From assembly GCA_003542415.1 (NCBI GenBank), contig DPKR01000125.1, forward strand, positions 1 through 5,991: a DNA stretch of 5,991 nucleotides. The letters run 5' to 3'. The notes beneath the pieces are model-generated. The model made no database searches. It saw only the letters and a program-made list of their open reading frames with translations, and had not been told where the DNA came from. A program made the translations under genes and the position numbers. Below are positions 1 through 5,872 of the stretch, piece by piece. Source of the DNA: Alphaproteobacteria bacterium (lineage in GTDB: Bacteria > Pseudomonadota > Alphaproteobacteria > RF32 > CAG-239). The stretch's first letter is position 1. Every line of letters starts with the position of its first letter.

Positions 1-29
1 AAAATGGATTTTTTATTTGGAGAAATAAA

Positions 30-494
30 ATGACACAAAAAGCACAAAACCCGCGCGGACGCTTGGAAAACGGCGAGCCGAACCCTGTTGATATTTATGT
101 TGGGGAACGCATTAAAGCAAGAAGAAACATTTTGAATTTAACACAAGAAGAGCTTGCAAAACTTTCGGGATTGACATTTCAACAAATTCAAAAATATGAA
201 AAAGCAATCAATCGTATCGGTGCAAGCAGGCTTTGGGATATGGCACAGGTTTTAGGGGTGTCGGTTGATTTTTTCTTTTCGGATATGCCGTTTGAAATTC
301 AAGCTCAAAGTCCGCGCGCTCAAAAGGGAAAAACCGTTTCTTTGATGACGCCTCCTTTAGACCCGATGCTTTCCACTGAAGCTATTGAGCTTGTTCATTC
401 TTATTTTTATTTGAAAAAATATTACCCAAAAGCTGCCGAATATTTGAAGCTTGCTTTTGATGAGTTCTTAAAACATCCTTATCTGAATAAATAA
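30..494 (+). CDS. XRE-family helix-turn-helix transcriptional regulator
   Basis: A 154-residue cytoplasmic DNA-binding protein. Residues about 22-83 form a Cro/C1-type five-helix HTH domain: VGERIKARR opens it, LTQEELAKLSGLT gives helices 2-3, FQQIQKYEKA is the recognition-helix region, and MAQVLGVSVDFFF closes it. This pattern is typical of the short XRE regulators common in Alphaproteobacteria. After a polar linker (about 88-112) comes a C-terminal helical segment (about 115-150, rich in Tyr, Leu and Lys) that probably mediates dimerisation. The start is supported by GGAGA at 19-23, six bases before the ATG. Its target genes cannot be read from the sequence. It converges on the tatA-like gene and shares a terminator hairpin with it; its promoter lies outside the window. 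The family is confident, the specific role unknown; no phage genes lie nearby, so it is unlikely to be a prophage repressor. Confidence 0.93.
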   Translation: MTQKAQNPRGRLENGEPNPVDIYVGERIKARRNILNLTQEELAKLSGLTFQQIQKYEKAINRIGASRLWDMAQVLGVSVDFFFSDMPFEIQAQSPRAQKGKTVSLMTPPLDPMLSTEAIELVHSYFYLKKYYPKAAEYLKLAFDEFLKHPYLNK

Positions 495-537
495 AAAAAC
501 GCGCCTTTTTTTTTGAGACGCGCTTTTTTTATTTTTT
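493..537. terminator. Bidirectional terminator between the XRE gene and the tatA-like gene
   Basis: An A-run (493-499) followed by CGCGCC faces GACGCGC followed by a T-run (524-530, continued 532-537). The GC core of four pairs can form in two registers, each with one mismatch or bulge, inside an A/T stem; the loop is about 15 bases and T-rich. T-runs follow the stem on both strands, so it can end transcription of the upstream + gene and of the minus-strand SPOR-nagZ-tatA operon. The stem is imperfect, so efficiency is uncertain. Confidence 0.75.
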
Positions 538-546
538 AAGAAAAAA

Positions 547-744
547 CTAATCTTTATCTTTTTTAGATTTGTTTTCTTTGTTCTTCTTGACTTCATTTAA
601 TTTAGCTTCAGCCTTTTCTTTGCCCTTTTTTGCAGCTTCTATACCTTTGTCGGCAAGCTCTTTTAAATCACCTTTTAAGGCAGGAAGTTTATCGGCAGAG
701 AAAATGACGATAACGGCAATGATAATCAGTAACCATATTAACAT
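547..744 (-). CDS. tatA: TatA/E-like small membrane protein (twin-arginine translocation)
   Basis: A 65-residue protein with the TatA plan: an N-terminal hydrophobic helix (about 2-15), a short hinge (FSADKLPAL), an amphipathic helix (about 24-45, alternating Lys/Glu/Ala), and a very polar Lys-rich tail. TatA oligomers support export of folded twin-arginine substrates by TatBC across the inner membrane. It is the last gene of the SPOR-nagZ operon; its ATG overlaps the nagZ stop by one base (TAATG), and a strong AAAGGAG (758-752) lies seven bases upstream, so the start is secure. Oddities: the usual Phe-Gly hinge is Phe-Ser, the membrane helix has no polar residue near position 8, and no tatB or tatC follows. 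Position after nagZ supports the assignment, since tatABC lies downstream of nagZ in many alphaproteobacteria. It could instead be a TatA-like protein with another membrane role. Confidence 0.72.
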   Translation of the reverse strand: MLIWLLIIIAVIVIFSADKLPALKGDLKELADKGIEAAKKGKEKAEAKLNEVKKNKENKSKKDKD

Positions 745-1808
745 TAAGATACTCCTTTGTTTAACTTGAATAAAACCTCTGTTGCATCATAGTTGACACG
801 TTCTTCTTCAAACAGATTGAGTTTAGAATAATAGATTTGTTTAAATAAATCAAGATTTGTTTGTGTGTTGTGTGTTTTTAAAATGTTTTGGATTTTTGAA
901 AAACGTTCAAGCGAAACATCTGTTAAAAAACGTTTGGTTGAAACAACTTCTTGAAGCCCCTTAAAATCTCCCAAACAATAGCATACGGCATCTACACCCG
1001 CATCAAGAGAAGTGTTGACGCGCTCAGGTATGCTCCCTTTTAAAGCGTGCATTTCCAAAGCATCGGAAATCAAAAAACCTTGATAGCCGATGAGCCCGCG
1101 GATAAGAGTTTGGACACCCTTTTTTGACATGGTGACGGGATATTTCGAATCAACTTTGGGGAGCAAAATATGCGCCGTCATGGCAGCCGGACAATCTTTG
1201 TTATATATAAAAGGAGCAAAGTCTTGTTCAAGAGTTTGAACGGAAAAATCAAGGACCGGAAGATTTAAATGAGGGTCTGTGTTTGCGCGGCCGTGTCCGG
1301 GCAAATGTTTGATACATGGGCAAATGCCGTTTTTTTGATAAGTTTGCCACAAGATTTTGCCATGCTCAGAAATTTTACGGACGCTTTTGGCAAGGCACCT
1401 GGTTTTCAAAGCGTTGCTTGTGTCTTTATATTCAATATCAAGACAAGGCGCAAAATTAAAGTTGGCGCCGACGGATTTCATGTCTGCCGAAATGAGCTCG
1501 GCATGCGCTTTTGTGATTTTTTTGCGGTCTATTCTGCCCAAGAGTTTTTGAGAAGCGTAGTCACAAAAACCGGCGGATTTGAGACGATTGACCCTTCCGC
1601 CCTCTTCATCTAAAGCAATGATAACATCATCTCTGCCGATAACTTCTTTGATGGCTTTGGTGAGGCTTTTAATTTGTGTTTTGGTTTTGAGGTTTCGGGC
1701 AAACAAAGAAACCCCCAAAGGATTGGCTTTTTCAAGCAAGCGCTTTTCATCATCCGTTAAAACGGTTGAGGAAACAGAAACAATGGCGGCTAAAATAGGC
1801 TTTGTCAT
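744..1808 (-). CDS. nagZ: Beta-N-acetylhexosaminidase NagZ (glycoside hydrolase family 3)
   Basis: A 354-residue cytoplasmic enzyme, close to the usual ~340. It removes N-acetylglucosamine from GlcNAc-anhydroMurNAc peptides during cell-wall recycling. GH3 landmarks appear in order: LFARN (35-39), ALDEEGGRV with substrate-binding Asp67, Arg137 in the TRCL segment, KHLPGHG (167-173), the Asp178/His180 dyad expected as acid/base, and ISDALEM with the nucleophile Asp249. No signal peptide is visible, as expected. The start at 1808 gives an ATGA overlap with the SPOR gene and the usual NagZ N-terminus; a longer in-frame ATG at 1856 would add 16 polar residues inside the SPOR gene and is less likely. 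The ribosome-binding signal is weak (AAAGAAAA), so translation is probably coupled to the upstream gene. The stop overlaps the next ATG by one base. In some bacteria the NagZ product is an AmpC-inducing signal; no ampR/ampC is seen here. Confidence 0.94.
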   Translation of the reverse strand: MTKPILAAIVSVSSTVLTDDEKRLLEKANPLGVSLFARNLKTKTQIKSLTKAIKEVIGRDDVIIALDEEGGRVNRLKSAGFCDYASQKLLGRIDRKKITKAHAELISADMKSVGANFNFAPCLDIEYKDTSNALKTRCLAKSVRKISEHGKILWQTYQKNGICPCIKHLPGHGRANTDPHLNLPVLDFSVQTLEQDFAPFIYNKDCPAAMTAHILLPKVDSKYPVTMSKKGVQTLIRGLIGYQGFLISDALEMHALKGSIPERVNTSLDAGVDAVCYCLGDFKGLQEVVSTKRFLTDVSLERFSKIQNILKTHNTQTNLDLFKQIYYSKLNLFEEERVNYDATEVLFKLNKGVS

Positions 1809-2698
1809 TTTTCTTTGACCATACAGGTTCCGCCGGCTGTTTTGATTTTTTGGCACAAAGCATCGGCTTCAGCTCTTGAGCCGTAAGCGCCGACTTTAAG
1901 ACGCGTTAGGCCGTCGGATTCGGTCTCGATTCGATGCGCCAGATTTTCAATGACGGGATATTGCTTTTTAAGCTCAAGATAGCCCTTTTCAACAGCATCT
2001 TTTTTGGAAGAAGCCATCATTTGAATACACCATGTGCCTTGTGGGGCTTGTTTTGTTTCAAGCGGTTTGCTTTCAATTTTTTGCGGTGCAGGCTCTTCTT
2101 GGATTTCTTCTTTGAGTTCTTCTTTAACGGTTAACGGCTCAGTGGTTTTTGAAACCTGAACATCAATAACAGGAAGTTTTTCGGGGATTTTAACTTTTTC
2201 GGTTGTTGTTGTTTGAACAGCACTGATCAGCTCATCCATTGAAGATGCCTGAGTTTCTTGTTGATTTTGAATGGCCTGCTCGAGAGATTGCGGATCTTCA
2301 GGAACAATCACCGGCATTTGAGGTGTTTCGGGCGGAGGAAGCAAGCTCTCGATTTTGGTGTTAACGCCTTCGGTTTTTTCAACCAAAGCGTAAACGGTTT
2401 TGTCTTGATTTTGAATATCCATGCCGCCGGGTTCGCTCGGTTGAATTTTAACGGGCAAAATAGGGCGACGAATAATCGGGATTTCTTTTTGTTGATTAAA
2501 CCCGAAATGAGGAAGGAGCAAAAACCAACTGACAAGGCCGGCCAAAACAATGCCGGCTATTGCGCCGATAAAGCCGTTGCGCGAACGCTCCAAATCATGA
2601 CGACGTTCTAAAATATCGGCTTCCATTTCCTGAGCGATTTTTTGTTTGAACTCGCTCAAATATTCTTCTTCTTTCGGATTGCTGAACAATTCATTCAT
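1805..2698 (-). CDS. Bitopic inner-membrane SPOR-domain protein
   Basis: A 297-residue protein: a charged cytoplasmic N-terminus (1-41), one transmembrane helix (about 43-63), a long Pro/Glu/Gln-rich linker (about 70-218) and a C-terminal SPOR domain (about 221-297, from TWCIQMMAS to TCMVKEK). SPOR domains bind septal peptidoglycan with denuded glycans and bring proteins to the division site, so this is probably an envelope or division protein facing the periplasm. Just after the membrane, residues 90-106 carry a PGGMDIQNQDKTVY stretch resembling a conserved segment of alphaproteobacterial SPOR proteins encoded beside nagZ. Cys224 and Cys292 lie near the two ends of the SPOR domain and could form a disulfide. 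The start is supported by AAGAGAGG (2716-2709), ten bases upstream. It is first in the operon with nagZ and the tatA-like gene and overlaps nagZ by four bases. The domain is confident; the specific protein name is not assignable. Confidence 0.9.
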   Translation of the reverse strand: MNELFSNPKEEEYLSEFKQKIAQEMEADILERRHDLERSRNGFIGAIAGIVLAGLVSWFLLLPHFGFNQQKEIPIIRRPILPVKIQPSEPGGMDIQNQDKTVYALVEKTEGVNTKIESLLPPPETPQMPVIVPEDPQSLEQAIQNQQETQASSMDELISAVQTTTTEKVKIPEKLPVIDVQVSKTTEPLTVKEELKEEIQEEPAPQKIESKPLETKQAPQGTWCIQMMASSKKDAVEKGYLELKKQYPVIENLAHRIETESDGLTRLKVGAYGSRAEADALCQKIKTAGGTCMVKEK

Positions 2699-2740
2699 TT
2701 TATTAAAACCTCTCTTTTATTCGAAGCTAGCGCAAAAAAC

Positions 2741-2768
2741 TTTATAATCATTTAATATCAGGCTTGAA
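2741..2768 (-). promoter_or_regulatory. Possible promoter of the SPOR-nagZ-tatA operon
   Basis: On the minus strand TATAAA (2746-2741) could serve as -10, with a weak TTCAAG (2768-2763) 16 bases upstream as -35. The -35 matches the consensus at only three positions. A promoter is expected here because this is the divergent gap upstream of the operon's first gene. If both calls are right, the two divergent promoters overlap at their -35 boxes. Confidence 0.3.
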
Positions 2769-2791
2769 TTTATCAAAAATTTTATTAAAAT
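2764..2791 (+). promoter_or_regulatory. Predicted promoter of xthA
   Basis: TTGAAT (2764-2769) and TAAAAT (2786-2791) are separated by 16 bases and match the -35 and -10 consensus at four and five of six positions. The expected transcription start falls at or one base before the xthA ATG (2799). This, and the lack of a Shine-Dalgarno-like sequence, suggests a leaderless mRNA. The region is AT-rich, so chance matches are possible. Confidence 0.5.
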
Positions 2792-2798
2792 CAAAACC

Positions 2799-3566
2799 AT
2801 GAAAATAGCAACACTCAACATCAACTCAATCAACGCAAGGATTGCTTTGTTTTTAAACTGGCTTGAAAGACAAAAGCCGGATGTTGTTTTGCTTCAAGAA
2901 ATTAAGACGGAATATAATGCGTTTCCGTTTTTTGAAATAAATGCGGCAGGCTATGAGGTAAAAGTTTTGGGCCAAAAGGGGTATAACGGGGTGGCGGTGC
3001 TCTCAAAAAAGCCGGTCAAAATCTTAAACGAAAACCTGCCGAACTTTGAAGACACGCAGGCAAGATATTTGGAAGTTAAAGCAGACGATGTTGTTATTGC
3101 ATCGGTTTATATGCCAAACGGCAACCCGATCGGTTCTGAAAAGTTTGAATATAAGCTCAAATTTATGGAAGCTTTTAATGAACACGTTTCAAAGCTCTTA
3201 AGACAATATGATAAGGTGATTTTGGGCGGGGATTTTAATGTGATTTTAAGCGCAGGCGATGTTTATGATGAGACGCCTTTTAAAAACAACGCGCTTTGCG
3301 CCGAAGATGCACGCCGTGCATTAACCGCTTTGAAATATTTAGGGTTTTATGATGTTTATAAGACGCTTCATCCTCAAAAAAACGCTTTTACATATTGGGA
3401 CTATGGGCCGACAGCTTTTGTAAACGACTTTGGAATGCGCATAGATTATTTTTTTGCTTCGGCATCAATGATTCAAAAACTGAAATCATGCGCGGTTGAC
3501 AAAGATTTGAGAAAAGCGGATAAGCCGTCGGATCATACGGCGCTCGTTGCGGAATTTGAACAATAG
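2799..3566 (+). CDS. xthA: Exodeoxyribonuclease III / class II AP endonuclease
   Basis: A 255-residue member of the Mg-dependent exonuclease-endonuclease-phosphatase fold. It cleaves at abasic sites and trims damaged 3' ends in base-excision repair, in the cytoplasm. All catalytic positions of the ExoIII family can be read: Asn7 (LNINSINAR), Glu34 (LLQE), Tyr104 (SVYMPNG), Asp145 and Asn147 (GGDFN), Asp216 (RIDYFF), and Asp245-His246 (SDH). The substrate-side TYWDY segment is at 198-202. Length is slightly below the E. coli enzyme (268). The start fits the family N-terminus MKIATLN; no Shine-Dalgarno-like sequence precedes it, but a promoter-like pair ends seven bases upstream, suggesting leaderless translation. 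The S41 peptidase gene follows after eight bases and is probably co-transcribed. The gene diverges from the SPOR-nagZ operon. Confidence 0.95.
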   Translation: MKIATLNINSINARIALFLNWLERQKPDVVLLQEIKTEYNAFPFFEINAAGYEVKVLGQKGYNGVAVLSKKPVKILNENLPNFEDTQARYLEVKADDVVIASVYMPNGNPIGSEKFEYKLKFMEAFNEHVSKLLRQYDKVILGGDFNVILSAGDVYDETPFKNNALCAEDARRALTALKYLGFYDVYKTLHPQKNAFTYWDYGPTAFVNDFGMRIDYFFASASMIQKLKSCAVDKDLRKADKPSDHTALVAEFEQ

Positions 3567-3574
3567 GAAAAAAG

Positions 3575-4627
3575 ATGAAAAAATATTTTTGTTTTTTGTT
3601 TTGTTTGTTTTTAAGCTTTCCTTTGAAAGCTCAAACAGATGTGATTAAACAGGTTTTTGAAAACTTAAAACAAGATTATATTGTTCAAACAAACAACAAA
3701 GAAATTGCCTTAAAAGGTTTGAGGGTTTTAAAAGAAGTTGATAAAAATATAGACCTCAAAGCATCATCGGATAAAATATTTTTATATCAAAACGGAAAAG
3801 TTGTTGATAAATTTGAAATGCCCTCTGATGCGGAAGATGTGAATGCTTGGGTTGATTTTTGCAAAAAAATTATAAGTGCGGGAGTGCAGGTTTCGGAAAA
3901 GCTTGATGTGCTTGATTTTGAACTGCCGGACAGATTTGCAAGAAATGTATTTGAGGGATTGGACGGATATTCACACTATTTTGCAACATTTGCAGGCTCT
4001 GAGGAAACACCTTTTAAAGCAAAGCGGCAGTTTGCTTCGCGCATAGAAGACGAGGTGCTTTTAATCAGAATTTTGAGTTTTCAAAAAGATGTGAGTGAGC
4101 GCGTTAAGACAGCAATAGAAGAATGTTCGGTCTGCAAAGGTTTGATTTTGGATTTGCGCGGTAATCACGGCGGCTTTTTTGATGAAGCCATCAAGCTTGC
4201 AAATCTGTTTTTGGACGAAGGAATTGTGGCCTACACATTATCTGCCGAAGATGCATCGCCGCAATATTATACGGCGGAAGCGGGAGATATTTTGCAAGGC
4301 AAGCCGATGGTGGTGCTGGTTGACGGGTTGACGGCATCGGCCGCTGAGGTTTTGGCCGCGTCATTATCGGAACAAAATCGAGCCACATTGATCGGCACCA
4401 AAACATATGGCAAAGGGACGGTGCAAGAAGTGAAAAAAATGGAAGGTGAGAGAGCAATGGCTGTGACAACGTCTTTCTTTTACACACCTTCGGGGATAAA
4501 AATTGACCGGATCGGGGTTGCACCGTCGATATGCACCGGCAGCACAGAAGCTTGTGAAAAAGAAGACAGACTAAACAAAGAGGAAGATATTGAAAGGGCT
4601 GTTCGGTTCATTAAAACAGGTGTGTGA
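3575..4627 (+). CDS. Exported S41 C-terminal-processing-type serine peptidase lacking a PDZ domain
   Basis: A 350-residue protein with a signal peptide (MKK, hydrophobic 4-15, likely cleavage after Ala19), so it should act in the periplasm. An N-terminal helical region (about 22-135) ends in GLDGYSHYF, corresponding to the LDxxSxY segment before the PDZ domain in CtpA-like enzymes. Only about 20 residues later the S41 core starts (EVLLIRI, 160-166); a PDZ domain needs 80 or more. The core is complete: DLRGNHGG (193-200), nucleophile Ser255 (TASAAEVL), Lys280 (TYGKGTVQ) and Gln284, at the Ser-25-Lys-4-Gln spacing of the family, then FYTPSG (302-307). Cysteine pairs lie at 184/187 and 320/327. 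The AGGA of its ribosome-binding site overlaps the xthA stop, six bases from the ATG, indicating an operon. No terminator hairpin follows. Substrate unknown; cleavage of non-specific C-termini is the family role. Confidence 0.9.
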   Translation: MKKYFCFLFCLFLSFPLKAQTDVIKQVFENLKQDYIVQTNNKEIALKGLRVLKEVDKNIDLKASSDKIFLYQNGKVVDKFEMPSDAEDVNAWVDFCKKIISAGVQVSEKLDVLDFELPDRFARNVFEGLDGYSHYFATFAGSEETPFKAKRQFASRIEDEVLLIRILSFQKDVSERVKTAIEECSVCKGLILDLRGNHGGFFDEAIKLANLFLDEGIVAYTLSAEDASPQYYTAEAGDILQGKPMVVLVDGLTASAAEVLAASLSEQNRATLIGTKTYGKGTVQEVKKMEGERAMAVTTSFFYTPSGIKIDRIGVAPSICTGSTEACEKEDRLNKEEDIERAVRFIKTGV

Positions 4628-4637
4628 AAAAAACTTG

Positions 4638-4665
4638 TTGACAAGGCATTAAAAATATGTATATT
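4638..4665 (+). promoter_or_regulatory. Predicted sigma70-type promoter of rpmG
   Basis: A perfect TTGACA (4638-4643) is followed after 16 bases by TATATT (4660-4665, five of six matches to TATAAT). Transcription would start near 4672, leaving a leader of about 38 bases with AAGAG (4696-4700) nine bases before the rpmG ATG. The promoter begins only 11 bases after the S41 peptidase stop. The -35 box sits in a short inverted repeat, CTTG-TTGA-CAAG (4634-4645). Confidence 0.8.
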
Positions 4666-4709
4666 GCAACCAAATGTTTTATCAACTTTAAAAATAAGAG
4701 TGTATTAAA

Positions 4710-4877
4710 ATGGCAAAAGCAGTAAAAGTAAAAGTTAAATTAGAGAGCAGTGCCGGAACAGGCACATTTTATCTCGCTGAAAAGAATCCGAGAACTCATC
4801 CTGAAAAGTTGGTCTTGAAAAAATATGACAAGAAGTCCAAAAAGCATGAAGAGTTCGTTGAAAAGAAATTAAAGTAA
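4710..4877 (+). CDS. rpmG: 50S ribosomal protein L33 (bL33), zinc-free form
   Basis: A 55-residue, strongly basic protein. It starts MAKAVKVKVKL, followed by the conserved L33 segments GTGTFYLAEKNPRT (16-29), EKLVLKKYD (32-40), and a Lys-rich end. No cysteines are present, so this is the C-minus form that does not bind zinc. The length and the EKKLK ending match alphaproteobacterial L33. L33 sits in the large ribosomal subunit near the E site. The gene has its own promoter just upstream and a hairpin terminator just downstream, so it is probably a single-gene transcript, as is common for rpmG in this class. The start is fixed by the MAK N-terminus and a modest AAGAG site at 4696-4700. Confidence 0.97.
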   Translation: MAKAVKVKVKLESSAGTGTFYLAEKNPRTHPEKLVLKKYDKKSKKHEEFVEKKLK

Positions 4878-4902
4878 GTCTTTTCTTGAAGCGCTATAAG
4901 AT

Positions 4903-4932
4903 AAAAAGAGATCTCTAAGAGGTCTCTTTTTT
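4903..4932. terminator. Bidirectional terminator between rpmG and xerC
   Basis: Left arm 4903-4916 (A-run, GAGA, T, CTCT) pairs with right arm 4918-4931 (AGAG, G, TCTC, T-run) with one G-U wobble. With the top pair opened this leaves a three-base TAA loop and about 13 pairs. The T-run on the + strand (4927-4932) ends rpmG; on the minus strand the complement of 4903-4907 gives the U-run for xerC. The right arm lies inside the last xerC codons and the xerC stop (TAG, 4917-4915) is at the hairpin tip. Confidence 0.85.
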
Positions 4933-5865
4933 GTTTTCATTTTTTTTATCTGGGTACGCCTTTTGATATTCCGTTTTTAATTTTTCGATGGAAACATTTG
5001 TATAGCGCTCGGTGGTGGATAGCGATTCGTGGCCCAAAAGCTCCTGAATGGAACGTAAGTCACATCCCTCATTTAAGAGTTGAGTAGCAAAGGAGTGGCG
5101 GAGCGCGTGAGGCGTGACGCTATCCGGCAGACCCATATAAGCGCGGATTTTTTGCATTTGGCGTTGGATGATGCGGGGAGATAACCTTTCTCCGCGCGCG
5201 CCGACAAACAAAGCACTATTGTTGTCAAAGGGGTAGGGACAAGCTTTTAGGTAAGCTTCAACAGCTTGAAAAACAACAGGCAAAAGAGCAACGAGGCGCT
5301 CTTTGTTGCCCTTGCCTTTGACAACAAAAGAAGTTTGATTTTTTTTTAAATCTTGAAAATTGAGCGAAAGCGCTTCTGAAATACGAAGGCCGGCGCCGTA
5401 AAGAAGCATCATCACCGCTTTATCACGCAGGCCCTGCCAATCAGATTTTGCAAAAAACGGCGCTTGGTCCAAAAGCTCAAAGGCCTCATCGGCATCAATC
5501 GCTTTGGGCAAAATTTTGTTGCGTTTCGGGTTTGAAACAAGCGAAACGGCATCGTTTTTAAGGCCGTGCTTTTTGTTAAGCCAATTGAAAAAGTTTTTAA
5601 CGGCTGAAATTTCGCGTGAAAGGGAAGATTTTTCAAGGCCTAAAGAGGCGCGGTGTGAGATAAAACGTCTGAAATCTCGAATTTCAAGGTGAGTTAAAAA
5701 ATCTGTGCTGACATTTTCGAAAAAATTGATGAAAAAAGATAAGTCGCGGCAATAGGCTTGCAATGTGTGAGGAGAAAAACGTTTTTCTTTTAAAAGCCAA
5801 TCAGCCCAATCTTTGATAAGAGATTGAACCTCAGAAGAAGCATTAAATTTAAGAGCCTGTTTCAT
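4915..5865 (-). CDS. xerC: Tyrosine recombinase XerC
   Basis: A 316-residue site-specific recombinase. With XerD it resolves chromosome dimers at dif at the septum, under FtsK control. The N-terminal core-binding domain spans about 12-97 (KRFSPHTLQAYCRDL at 28-42), the catalytic domain about 117-300. The full catalytic set is present: Arg161 (GAGLRISEAL), Lys185 (VKGKGNKER), His253 and Arg256 (HALRHSFAT), His279 (LLGHESLSTTERYT) and nucleophile Tyr288. Each is offset by 13 from the E. coli XerC numbering, so the spacing is fully conserved; length is slightly above XerC's 298 because of the N-terminus and a polar tail. No Shine-Dalgarno-like sequence precedes the ATG; a TATATT ends seven bases upstream, suggesting a leaderless start. 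XerC fits better than XerD or an integrase, but sequence alone does not fully separate XerC from XerD. Confidence 0.9.
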   Translation of the reverse strand: MKQALKFNASSEVQSLIKDWADWLLKEKRFSPHTLQAYCRDLSFFINFFENVSTDFLTHLEIRDFRRFISHRASLGLEKSSLSREISAVKNFFNWLNKKHGLKNDAVSLVSNPKRNKILPKAIDADEAFELLDQAPFFAKSDWQGLRDKAVMMLLYGAGLRISEALSLNFQDLKKNQTSFVVKGKGNKERLVALLPVVFQAVEAYLKACPYPFDNNSALFVGARGERLSPRIIQRQMQKIRAYMGLPDSVTPHALRHSFATQLLNEGCDLRSIQELLGHESLSTTERYTNVSIEKLKTEYQKAYPDKKNENKKETS

Positions 5866-5872
5866 AGGAAAA

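Noticed and set aside
30..494. XRE regulator as a prophage repressor or antitoxin
   Set aside because: No phage or toxin gene is adjacent. The protein has the length and motif layout of a chromosomal alphaproteobacterial XRE regulator, and its neighbour is a convergent housekeeping operon.
1269..1613. Open frame of 114 codons on the + strand inside nagZ
   Set aside because: It lies fully antisense to a gene with clear GH3 motifs, has no recognisable domain and no convincing ribosome-binding site. Other antisense frames in the SPOR, S41 and xerC genes were dropped for the same reason.
1809..1856. Upstream ATG that would extend NagZ by 16 residues
   Set aside because: The extension (MPKNQNSRR...) does not match the NagZ N-terminus and would overlap the SPOR gene by about 50 bases. 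The ATG at 1808 gives the usual ATGA overlap.
2699..2798. Divergent intergenic region as a riboswitch or small RNA locus
   Set aside because: It is only 100 bases long, very AT-rich and shows no stable hairpin or known aptamer motif; promoter elements account for it.
3585..3615. T-rich, near-repetitive stretch (runs of TTTTG) at the start of the S41 gene
   Set aside because: It encodes the Phe/Leu/Cys-rich signal peptide, so the low complexity comes from coding hydrophobic residues in an AT-rich genome.
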